A stretch of 15,896 nucleotides of DNA. It comes from RBG-16-66-20 sp964616875. Lineage in GTDB: Bacteria; Pseudomonadota; Gammaproteobacteria; Burkholderiales; SG8-39. Under the pieces are notes generated by a model. That model made no database searches. It saw only the letters and a program-made list of their open reading frames with translations, and was not told where the DNA came from. The DNA lies in NCBI GenBank assembly GCA_964616875.1, contig CAZTSJ010000230.1, forward strand, positions 1 to 15,896, given 5' to 3'. Below are positions 7,363 through 14,117 of the stretch, piece after piece; position 1 is the first letter of the stretch, and each line of letters begins with the position of its first letter. A program made the translations under genes and the position numbers.

Positions 7363-8549
7363 GCCAGACCAGTCGCGTCGCGCTGCCGCTAGCGGTAACG
7401 CTGGCGGTGCAGACGCTGGTTGCCTTCGCCGTCTACTGCGCGCCGGTGATGGCGCCGGTGGCCGGACCCGCGCTCGGCTTCTCCCCGTCGGCGGTCGGCT
7501 ATTACATCGCGGTCACCTACTGCGGCAGCATGATCGGCTCGGCCGCGGCGGGCGGATGGGTGGCGCGCTTCGGACCCATCCGCGTCAGCCAGGCGGGCCT
7601 GGTCCTTGCCCTGTGCGGTCTTGCGCTCGCCGCCACCGCGTCGCCGCCGCTGGTGATGCTGGGTGGATTCATCGTCGGCCTGGGCTACGGTCCGACGACG
7701 CCGGCGAGCTCGGTGATCCTGGTGCGCACCGCGCCGCCCGCGATGTTCTCGCTGGTGTTTTCCATCAAGCAGACCGGTGTGCCCGCGGGCGGCGCCCTGG
7801 CCGGCGCACTGGTGCCGATACTGGTGCTCGCTTTCGGCTGGCAGTGGGGCGCGGTCGCAATCGGCGTCGCCTGCCTTGCCCTCGCGGTCGCGATCGGCGG
7901 CGTGCGCGAGCGCTACGACCACGGGCTCGATCCGCGCGCAGCCATCTCCCTGCGCAGCGCTTTTGCGCCGGTCGGCATGGTGTGGCGCGAGCCCGGTCTG
8001 CGGCAGATGTGCGTTACCTCGTTCATCTACGGCGGCGTGCAGATCACGCTGGTGACCTACCTCGTGACCTTCCTGGTGGAAAGTTTCGCGCTCACGCTGG
8101 TGGTGGCGGGACTGGTGATGGCGGTGACGCAGGTGGCGAGCGTGATCGGGCGCGTGCTCTGGGGCGTGCTCGCCGACCGCGTCCTCACCCGGCGCGCGAT
8201 GCTTGGCCTGCTCGGGGTCGGCATGGGCGTGTCGGCGCTTTGCGCGCTTGCCGCGGGGCCGGGCTGGCCGATGTGGCTCTTGCTGGTCTACGCCTCGGCG
8301 TTCGGCGCCACCGCGGTCGGCTGGAACGGCGTGTTCCTGGCCGAGATCGCGCGCATCGCGCCGCAGGGGCGCACCAGCGAGGCCACCGGCGGCTGCCTGT
8401 TTTTTACTTTCCTCGGCGTCGTGATAACACCGCCGATTTTCAACGCGGTGCTCGCGATCGCGGGGACGTATTCCGTCGCCTATGCCGTGTTCGCCGTTCC
8501 AGCGCTCGCGGTGGGCATCTGGATGCTGGCTAAAATGCCGAGATCATGA
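7359..8549 (+). CDS. MFS transporter, 12 transmembrane segments
   Basis: A 396-residue, strongly hydrophobic protein with about twelve membrane segments in two six-helix halves. The loop between helices 2 and 3 carries a motif-A-like GGWVARFG (65-72). The second half repeats the pattern with GRVLWGVLADRVLTRR. Length and layout match MFS_1 importers or exporters of organic anions. The start shares an ATGA with the binding-protein stop, and its own stop shares an ATGA with the thioesterase (8546-8549), so all three are translationally coupled. MFS proteins do not need periplasmic binding proteins, so the coupling probably reflects a shared substrate rather than a shared machine. Substrate and direction cannot be inferred. 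Confidence 0.9.
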   Translation: MSQTSRVALPLAVTLAVQTLVAFAVYCAPVMAPVAGPALGFSPSAVGYYIAVTYCGSMIGSAAAGGWVARFGPIRVSQAGLVLALCGLALAATASPPLVMLGGFIVGLGYGPTTPASSVILVRTAPPAMFSLVFSIKQTGVPAGGALAGALVPILVLAFGWQWGAVAIGVACLALAVAIGGVRERYDHGLDPRAAISLRSAFAPVGMVWREPGLRQMCVTSFIYGGVQITLVTYLVTFLVESFALTLVVAGLVMAVTQVASVIGRVLWGVLADRVLTRRAMLGLLGVGMGVSALCALAAGPGWPMWLLLVYASAFGATAVGWNGVFLAEIARIAPQGRTSEATGGCLFFTFLGVVITPPIFNAVLAIAGTYSVAYAVFAVPALAVGIWMLAKMPRS

Positions 8550-9010
8550 GCTCTCCAGCCGGCATTCCGGAAGGATTTGAACTCGATCGGCACATTCAAC
8601 CGCACACCTTCGGTGGCTTGGTCGGTCCTTTCTACTCCAGGCGCCAGGGCAATGAAATCTCACTCGGCCTGCGGATCGAAGCGCGCCATTGCAATTCACG
8701 CGGTACCTGCCACGGCGGGCTGCTCGCGACACTTGCCGATATGGCGCTCGGTTACGCCTGCGCCCTCGCCGGTGAAGCGGACGGCACAAGGCGCAATTTC
8801 GTAACCGTCGACCTGTCGATCCAGTATCTGGCCAGTACACAGCCTGGCGACTGGGTGCAGTCCGAGGTCACGGTATTGACTCCCGGTTCGCGCACCGCCT
8901 CGGCAACGGGACAGCTGCTCGCCAACGGCAATCCTGTCGCGCGGATCAGCGCGAATTTCAGGCTGGCGAGGCCTCGTAGCGCGGCAACAGAGAACTCTGC
9001 AGAGAAATAG
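8546..9010 (+). CDS. PaaI-family hotdog-fold thioesterase
   Basis: A 154-residue single hotdog domain. It has the family signature CNSRGTCHGGLLATLADMALGY (49-70), in which H56-G57-G58 and D65 are the usual catalytic/structural residues, and a typical RNFVTVDLSIQYLAS strand. PaaI-type thioesterases hydrolyse acyl-CoA, often phenylacetyl-CoA ring intermediates or short and medium acyl-CoAs, releasing free acid and CoA in the cytosol. It sits between the MFS transporter (ATGA overlap) and an alpha/beta hydrolase whose ATG directly follows its TAG. A CoA-releasing enzyme beside transporters suggests organic-acid metabolism, but no phenylacetate genes are visible, so the symbol paaI is withheld. 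Confidence 0.88.
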   Translation: MSSPAGIPEGFELDRHIQPHTFGGLVGPFYSRRQGNEISLGLRIEARHCNSRGTCHGGLLATLADMALGYACALAGEADGTRRNFVTVDLSIQYLASTQPGDWVQSEVTVLTPGSRTASATGQLLANGNPVARISANFRLARPRSAATENSAEK

Positions 9011-9634
9011 ATGCGGGAGGTCATCCTTACCCACGGCCTGTGGGTGCCCGGACTCGCGATGAAACTGCTCGCCGCGCGGCTCGGCCGCGCGGGTTTTCAT
9101 TGCCATACGTTTTCCTTCATGGGGACCGCGCGGCCACTGGAGGACCATACCGAACGCCTATTGCGTTTTGCGAGTGACATCGGACCGGCGCACTTCGTCG
9201 GCCACAGCATGGGCGGGCTGGTGATGCTCGAAGCACTCACCCGGCACCCGCAGACAGCGCTCGGGCGCGTGGTGCTGCTTGGCACCTCCGCGCAAGGCAA
9301 CTTCGCGGGGCGGCGCCTGGCCCGCCATGCGCTCGGGCGCTGGGTGCTCGGAGCAAGCGAGCCGCTTTGGCGCGAGGGACGCGATACGCGCTGGACCCGC
9401 CCGGAACTCCTCGGCGTGATCGCGGGAACGCGGCCAATCGGGCTGGGTCGCCTGTTCGGGAGCCTTGCCGGACCGAACGACGGCGTGGTCAGGTTGGAGG
9501 AGACCAGCATCGAGGGCATGAGCGAACGTATATCGCTTCCCGTCGGTCATAGTCAGATGCTGATCTCGGCACAAGTCGCGGCACAAGTTGCCGCCTTCCT
9601 TACCGATGGAAAATTCCTTGCGAATCCTCGCTAG
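9011..9634 (+). CDS. small alpha/beta hydrolase with complete catalytic triad
   Basis: A 207-residue cytosolic alpha/beta-hydrolase. The nucleophile elbow is GHSMGG (S66), the oxyanion region is THGLW (7-11), and a probable acid/base pair is D157 in GPNDGVV and H180 in VGHSQM. The fold is minimal, without a large lid domain, like many lipase- or esterase-like proteins. It begins on the base after the thioesterase stop and overlaps the start of the next gene by 29 bp. No signal peptide is present. Substrate unknown: an ester, lactone or acyl-CoA product are all possible. Confidence 0.87.
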   Translation: MREVILTHGLWVPGLAMKLLAARLGRAGFHCHTFSFMGTARPLEDHTERLLRFASDIGPAHFVGHSMGGLVMLEALTRHPQTALGRVVLLGTSAQGNFAGRRLARHALGRWVLGASEPLWREGRDTRWTRPELLGVIAGTRPIGLGRLFGSLAGPNDGVVRLEETSIEGMSERISLPVGHSQMLISAQVAAQVAAFLTDGKFLANPR

Positions 9635-10622
9635 CCTGCTCGCGTTGTGTCTGCTCTCGGGCTGCGAGACGCTCTCCTATTACCTGCAGGCGGTCGGCGG
9701 CCAGATGGCGATGATGGCGCGCGCGCGGCCGGCGGCGGAACTCATCGCGGATCCGGCGACGCCACAGCCGCTGCGCGAGCGGCTCGTGCTCGCGCGCTCG
9801 ATCCGGGACTTTGCGGTAAGCGGCCTCAGGCTGCCCGACAACGCGAGCTACCGCAGCTACGCCGAACTCGACCGCCCCTACGCGGTCTGGAACGTGGTGG
9901 CGGCGCCCGAGTTCTCGCTCGAGCCGCTGCAATCCTGCTTTCCGGTGGCGGGCTGCGTCTCCTATCGCGGCTTCTTCGCGCAGGCGGACGCCGAGCGCCA
10001 CGCCGCGGCGCTGCGCGCGGCCGGCAATGACGTCTATGTCTACGGCGTGCCCGCCTACTCGACGCTGGGCCGCTTCGATGACCCGCTGCTCTCGACCTTC
10101 ATCCGCTATCCGGACGTGGAACTGGCGCGCCTGATATTTCATGAGCTCGCGCACCAGGTCGCCTATGCAAGGGACGACTCGAGCTTCAACGAATCCTTCG
10201 CGGTGGTGGTCGAGCGCGAAGGCCTGCGGCGCTGGCTTGCGGCGATGGGGCGTGGCGCGGAGTTGGCAAACTTTTTTGCTGTTCAGGAAAGAAGTAAAAA
10301 CGTGCTGAATGAAATTCAACAGACCAGGGCGAAGCTGGGCGTGTTGTACCGCCAGCGCATCGCAGCCGAAGCGATGCGGGAGAGAAAGCGGGCCGAGCTG
10401 CAGGAGTTGAGGGCGAGATTGGCGAAGCAGGAACGCTTCAAGGATCAGGATCCAAACAACGCCTTGCTTGCCTCGTACGCGACCTACACCGAGCTGGTCG
10501 CCACGTTCGAGCACCTGCTGCAGGAGGAGGGGGGCGACCTGGAGCGCTTCTACGCCAGGGTGAAGGCCTACGCGGCTAGCGCGCCGTCCAACCGAGGTCC
10601 ATTGTCAGCGCCGAGCCGGTGA
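9606..10622 (+). CDS. zinc aminopeptidase-like lipoprotein (DUF2265/Aminopep family)
   Basis: A 338-residue predicted lipoprotein. The signal peptide ends in the lipobox LLSGC with C20 as the lipidated residue and E21 at +2, so it should be sorted to the outer membrane. A gluzincin zinc site is complete: H179-E180-x-x-H183 in FHELAHQVAY, and the third ligand E196 in FNESFAVVVE. This arrangement matches the putative aminopeptidase family I know as DUF2265. The C-terminal third (about 225-275) is Arg/Lys/Glu/Gln-rich and probably coiled coil. The ATG at 9606 is preferred over a TTG at 9588 because it begins the lipoprotein signal directly. The gene starts within the hydrolase and its last 47 bp overlap the convergent dehydrogenase. 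The natural peptide substrate is unknown. Confidence 0.86.
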   Translation: MENSLRILASLLALCLLSGCETLSYYLQAVGGQMAMMARARPAAELIADPATPQPLRERLVLARSIRDFAVSGLRLPDNASYRSYAELDRPYAVWNVVAAPEFSLEPLQSCFPVAGCVSYRGFFAQADAERHAAALRAAGNDVYVYGVPAYSTLGRFDDPLLSTFIRYPDVELARLIFHELAHQVAYARDDSSFNESFAVVVEREGLRRWLAAMGRGAELANFFAVQERSKNVLNEIQQTRAKLGVLYRQRIAAEAMRERKRAELQELRARLAKQERFKDQDPNNALLASYATYTELVATFEHLLQEEGGDLERFYARVKAYAASAPSNRGPLSAPSR

Positions 10623-11331
10623 TCACGCCGGCGGCGTCGCTGCACAGATAGGCGACGAATCCGGCCACCTCGGCCGGCTCGATGAGGCGCTTCACCGCCG
10701 CGGGAGCGAGCATGATCTTCTCGATCACCTCGGCGCTCGACATGTTGTTCGCCTTTGCCTGGTCGGCGATCTGGTCGTCGACCAGCGGCGTGCGCACGTA
10801 GGCCGGGCAGATCGCGTTTACCGTGATGCCGTACTCGCCGCCTTCGAGCGCGGCGGTGCGCGTGAGGCCCACCAGGCCGTGCTTGGCCGCGATGTAGCCG
10901 ACCTTGAAGGGCGAGGCGATGAGGGCGTGGATCGAGCCCATGTTGATGATGCGGCCCCATTTCTGCTGCTTCATCGAGGGCCAGCAATAGCGCGTAAGCA
11001 AAAACGGCGCGGTGAGCATGAGCGCGATCATGCGCTCCCACTGCTCCTCGGGAAAATCCTCGATCGGCGAGACGTGCTGAAAGCCGGCGTTGTTGATGAG
11101 CACGTGCACCGTGCCGTGCTTGCGCAGCGCCTCGTCGACCAGCTGTTTGCAGCCGCCTTTTTTTGATAAATCACTGGAAATAAAGTCACCAGCCAGGCGC
11201 TTCGCGTGCTCCGTGCCCGTTTTCTCGTTCATGTCGGCGATCACGACCTTCATGCCGTCAGCGGACAGGCGCTCGGCGCAGGCGAGGCCGATGCCGCTCG
11301 CGCCGCCGGTGACCAGGGCGATTTTCTTCAT
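10576..11331 (-). CDS. bdhA: D-3-hydroxybutyrate dehydrogenase (SDR)
   Basis: A 251-residue classical short-chain dehydrogenase. The nucleotide-binding TGGASGIG is at 8-15, NNAG at 80-83, and the active-site S133, Y146 and K150 are in place. Substrate-site residues known from the Pseudomonas fragi enzyme are conserved at a constant offset of nine: Q85, H135, K143 and Q187. The expected tryptophan is Y178 here. The enzyme interconverts D-3-hydroxybutyrate and acetoacetate with NAD, the last step in use of stored polyhydroxybutyrate. The ATG at 11331 is chosen because MKKIALVTGG is the normal start; a longer reading to 11376 would run deep into the upstream gene. Its ATG overlaps the transferase stop (ATGA). 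The N-terminal signature and the ligand residues make this one of the surest calls here. Confidence 0.9.
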   Translation of the reverse strand: MKKIALVTGGASGIGLACAERLSADGMKVVIADMNEKTGTEHAKRLAGDFISSDLSKKGGCKQLVDEALRKHGTVHVLINNAGFQHVSPIEDFPEEQWERMIALMLTAPFLLTRYCWPSMKQQKWGRIINMGSIHALIASPFKVGYIAAKHGLVGLTRTAALEGGEYGITVNAICPAYVRTPLVDDQIADQAKANNMSSAEVIEKIMLAPAAVKRLIEPAEVAGFVAYLCSDAAGVITGSALTMDLGWTAR

Positions 11332-11942
11332 GAGAGCGGAATGTCCACGATCTTCTTGAACGCCGTCCGGGCGCACAGGCGCTCGAACCAGGCCTCCAGG
11401 TTCGGGTGCCTGGGTCGCTCCATCGGCAGGCGCATCCAGCGCTGCACTTCGCAGCCGATCGGGATGTCGCCCATCGAGAAGGCCCCCGCCAGGTACAGCC
11501 GGTCGGCCAGTGCGGCATCGAGGATGCCGGCCATCTCGCCGGATTTAACGCGCGCCTTCTCGATCGCCTGCGCGTCGCGCTTCTCGGGCGGGGTGCGGAT
11601 CAGGTTCCAGAAGGCGTCGCGCACGCTCGACTGGAAAGTGAAGGCCCAGTCCATCCACTGGTTCGCGGTCGCGCGCGTGCGCACGTCCATCGGCCAGAGC
11701 ACGCCCTTGCCGTGCTTCGCGGACAGGTAGCGCACGATGGAGTGCGACTCCCACAGGATGAAGCCGTCCTCATCCATGGTGGGCACCAGGCCGTTTGGAT
11801 TCATCGCGCGGTATTCGGGCGTATTGACCACGCCGAACTGCATGCCGGCGTCGGTGCGCTCGTAGGGCAGGCCCAGCTCTTCCACGCACCAGAGCGCCTT
11901 TTTCACGTTCACCGAGTTCGTGCGTCCCCAGATTTTCAGCAT
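11328..11942 (-). CDS. glutathione S-transferase
   Basis: A 204-residue cytosolic GST. The thioredoxin-like N-terminal domain has LKIWGRTNSVNVKKALW with S10 as the candidate glutathione-activating residue, the cis-proline in LVPTM (P54), and the glutathione-binding ESHSIVRYL (E65, S66). An all-helical C-terminal domain follows (about 88-204). GSTs conjugate or reduce electrophiles using glutathione. The ATG at 11942 is preferred, with GGAAAA just upstream; a TTG at 11954 would add four residues. It lies 15 bp after the gamma-glutamyltransferase and overlaps the dehydrogenase start, so the three form one minus-strand unit. The pairing with a gamma-glutamyltransferase points to turnover of glutathione conjugates. 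Confidence 0.92.
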   Translation of the reverse strand: MLKIWGRTNSVNVKKALWCVEELGLPYERTDAGMQFGVVNTPEYRAMNPNGLVPTMDEDGFILWESHSIVRYLSAKHGKGVLWPMDVRTRATANQWMDWAFTFQSSVRDAFWNLIRTPPEKRDAQAIEKARVKSGEMAGILDAALADRLYLAGAFSMGDIPIGCEVQRWMRLPMERPRHPNLEAWFERLCARTAFKKIVDIPLS

Positions 11943-11957
11943 CGAGTTTTCCAATAC

Positions 11958-13547
11958 CTAATATCCCGCCGCCTGGCCATCGCGGCGCGGATCGCTCGCG
12001 CCCAGGTAGCCGCCCTCGAGCCGCCAGATCATCTGGCCGCTGCCGAACTGGTTGTAGTCGTCCACCGTGACCATCCTGTGGCCGCGGCCGCGCAGGTCCT
12101 CGAGCACCGCGCTGGGGAAATTGTCCTCCACGCTCACGTCCATGCCCTGCACCCAGCGAAAGCGCGGCCCGTCGCAGGCGGCCTGCGGGCTCTGGTCGTA
12201 GTCGGCGATGCGCACCATCACCTGCGTGTGCCCCTGCGGCTGCATGGTGCCGCCCATGACGCCAAAGCTCATGACGGGTTTACCTGCTTTCGTGACGAAG
12301 CCCGGGATGATGGTCTGGTAGGGGCGCTTGCGGGGCCCGACGCGGTTGGGGTGGCCTTTATTCATGACGAAGGTCGCGCCCCGGTTCTGCAGCGAAATTC
12401 CCGTGCCCGGTACCACCACGCCCGAACCGAAGCCCATGTAGTTCGACTGGATCATCGACACCATCATCCCGGAGGCGTCGGCCGCGGCGAGGTACACCGT
12501 GCCGCCGCTGGGCGGCTTGCCGGCGGAAAATGGCTGCGCCTTTTTGCGGTCGATTTTCTTCGCCCTTTCCTTCAGGTATTCCTTATGCAAAAGTTTTTCC
12601 GGCGGGAAAGGCATGTAATCGATATCCGCGACGTATGCCTGGGCATCGGCGAAGGCGAGCTTCACGGCTTCGATCTGCAGGTGGAAGCTGTCGGCCGAAT
12701 CCACCGGCAGCGAGCGCAGGTCGAAGTGCTCCAGGATGCCGAGCGCGATCAGCGCCACGATGCCCTGGCCGTTGGGCGGGATTTCGTGGATGGTGTAGCC
12801 GCGGTAGTCCTGCTGCAGCGTGCCGACCCAGTCGCACTTGTGCGCGGCGAGGTCGGAGGCCCGCATCGCCGTGTTGTGCTGTTTCGCGAAGGCTTCGATT
12901 TTCTGCGCCAATTCACCGCGATAGAAAGCCTCGCCCTTCGTGGCCGCGATTTTCTCCAGCGTCGCCGCGTGCTCCGGGAACTTGAACACTTCGCCCACTG
13001 CCGGCGGGCGGCCGCCCGGCATGAAGGCTGCGGCGAAACCGGGCTGCTCCTTGAGTTCCTTCGCCTGCGCCGCCCATTGACCGGCAATGGTCGGCGAAAC
13101 GAGGAAGCCCTCGCGGCCGTAGCGCATCGCGGGCTCGAACAGGCGCTCGAAGGGCAGCTTGCCGAATTTCGCGTGCAGCTCGACCCACGCCGAAATCGCG
13201 CCCGGCACGCTCACCGAGTTCCAGCCGCGCTGCGGCATTGTTTTTGCGTCGCCGAAATACTCCGGCGTCCAGCCCGCGGGCGAGCGGCCCGAGGCATTCA
13301 GTCCGTGCAGCTTTTGCCCGTCCCAGACGATCGCGTAGGCATCCGAGCCGATGCCGTTGGAGACCGGCTCCACCAGCGTCAGCGTGATGGCGGTGGCGAG
13401 GATCGCATCCACCGCGCTGCCGCCCGCGGCGAGCATGGCAACGCCCGCCTGCGAGGCCAGCGGCTGCGAAGTGGCGACGATATTGCGCGCCAGCACCGGC
13501 TTGCGCGGCCACGCGTAGGGGTTCTTCCAGCTAAAAGGGACGCTCAT
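11958..13547 (-). CDS. gamma-glutamyltransferase family protein (Ntn hydrolase), no signal peptide
   Basis: A 529-residue proenzyme of the gamma-glutamyltransferase family. These proteins self-cleave before a threonine that becomes the N-terminal nucleophile of the small subunit. Here the candidate is T350 in SGGTVYLAAADASG, followed by the family-typical NYMGFGSGVVVPGTGI. The front half has LASQAGVAMLAAGGSAVDAILAT and MRYGREGFLVS. Family members hydrolyse glutathione or other gamma-glutamyl compounds. Unlike periplasmic Ggt, the N-terminus (MSVPFSWKNPYAW) has no hydrophobic signal, so it should be cytosolic, like the YwrD-type group; the substrate may not be glutathione. The downstream GST supports a link to glutathione chemistry. 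The nearest intergenic DNA upstream (57 bp) contains TACAAT seven bases before the ATG, which alone is not convincing as a promoter. Confidence 0.92.
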   Translation of the reverse strand: MSVPFSWKNPYAWPRKPVLARNIVATSQPLASQAGVAMLAAGGSAVDAILATAITLTLVEPVSNGIGSDAYAIVWDGQKLHGLNASGRSPAGWTPEYFGDAKTMPQRGWNSVSVPGAISAWVELHAKFGKLPFERLFEPAMRYGREGFLVSPTIAGQWAAQAKELKEQPGFAAAFMPGGRPPAVGEVFKFPEHAATLEKIAATKGEAFYRGELAQKIEAFAKQHNTAMRASDLAAHKCDWVGTLQQDYRGYTIHEIPPNGQGIVALIALGILEHFDLRSLPVDSADSFHLQIEAVKLAFADAQAYVADIDYMPFPPEKLLHKEYLKERAKKIDRKKAQPFSAGKPPSGGTVYLAAADASGMMVSMIQSNYMGFGSGVVVPGTGISLQNRGATFVMNKGHPNRVGPRKRPYQTIIPGFVTKAGKPVMSFGVMGGTMQPQGHTQVMVRIADYDQSPQAACDGPRFRWVQGMDVSVEDNFPSAVLEDLRGRGHRMVTVDDYNQFGSGQMIWRLEGGYLGASDPRRDGQAAGY

Positions 13548-13604
13548 GAAGCGCTATTGTAAGCGGCCCGGCGCCTTCGCTCGCCGCGGGCAGCAGTGGT
13601 TTCG

Positions 13605-14117
13605 CTACAGGAAACCAATGCGCTTGCGCTTCTGGATTTCCGGCGGTTGCGTCAGCTGCCGGAGCGCCTCGAAGATCTGCCCGATGGCGCGGTCATGGGT
13701 GCCGACCTTTCGTTCCAGGTCATCCAGCCGTTTGCCGATCTCCTTGTGCACTCTGAGCGCTTCGCGCATCTGCACGAACGCGCGCATCACGTAAACGGAT
13801 ACCTCGATCGCGCGGGAAGAGTTAAGGACAGTCGCCGCCATGAGCGCGCCGTGCTCGGTAAAGGCAAGGGGCGGTTTGCGCTTTCCGCCCCAGCTTGAAG
13901 TCGCAATTTGCGACTTCAAGATTGCAAGCTCATGATTATCAATCTGAAATGCGAAGTCCGACGGAAACCTGGCGACGTTGCGGCGCACTTGCTCATTGAG
14001 CCGCTTCACCGGCACGCCGTAGAGCGCGGCGAGATCGGAATCGAGAATCACCCTGAACCCGCGGTATTTCCGGATGCGCCCGGCGATCCCCATCGAGACA
14101 GCATCAGGCCGGGCCAT
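13605..14117 (-). CDS. ORF6N-domain protein, probable DNA-binding protein, overlapping intI
   Basis: A 170-residue protein. Residues 12-96 match the phage-derived ORF6N (KilA-N-related) domain: RKYRGFRVILDSDLAALYGVPVKRLNEQVRRN, FPSDFAFQ, and LAFTEHGALMAATVL. The tail (about 120-155) is a likely coiled coil. ORF6N proteins occur in phages and mobile elements and are thought to bind DNA; the exact role is generally undefined. The ATG at 14117 is supported by an excellent ribosome binding site inside the integrase gene. A longer reading to 14159 lacks such support. The first 14 bp overlap the 3' end of intI on the same strand, so the gene should be co-transcribed with, and translated after, the integrase. 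Codons for residues 67-75 lie in a 27-nt near-perfect palindrome. No attC flanks it, so it belongs to the platform rather than to a cassette. Confidence 0.87.
   Translation of the reverse strand: MARPDAVSMGIAGRIRKYRGFRVILDSDLAALYGVPVKRLNEQVRRNVARFPSDFAFQIDNHELAILKSQIATSSWGGKRKPPLAFTEHGALMAATVLNSSRAIEVSVYVMRAFVQMREALRVHKEIGKRLDDLERKVGTHDRAIGQIFEALRQLTQPPEIQKRKRIGFL
13894..13920. repeat. 27-nt near-perfect palindrome inside the ORF6N gene
   Basis: The 13-nt arms CTTGAAGTCGCAA and TTGCGACTTCAAG are exactly complementary around a single central T at 13907. It lies within the reading frame, where it encodes LKSQIATSS (residues 67-75) on the minus strand. A palindrome this exact is unexpected in coding DNA of this base composition. 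Confidence 0.95.

Noticed and set aside
6944..8533. A 529-codon plus-strand frame over the MFS gene
   Set aside because: Out of frame with a clear 12-helix transporter; the translation is Arg/Gly-rich and not membrane-like.
11158..11164. Run of seven A on the minus strand in the dehydrogenase as a possible frameshift site
   Set aside because: The zero frame gives an intact dehydrogenase with all active residues after the run; nothing indicates a shifted product.
13556..13561. TACAAT on the minus strand as -10 of the gamma-glutamyltransferase
   Set aside because: No matching -35 at a normal spacing; too close to the ATG unless the message is leaderless.
11406..13562. A 718-codon open frame on the plus strand opposite the transferase genes
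   Set aside because: It mirrors three-base periodicity of the strongly supported minus-strand GST and gamma-glutamyltransferase in GC-rich DNA. Its translation shows no domain and is His/Arg/Ala-rich.
13548..13604. Possible attC or integron boundary between ORF6N and gamma-glutamyltransferase
   Set aside because: No RYYYAAC/GTTRRRY pair or long imperfect stem is present in this 57-bp gap.
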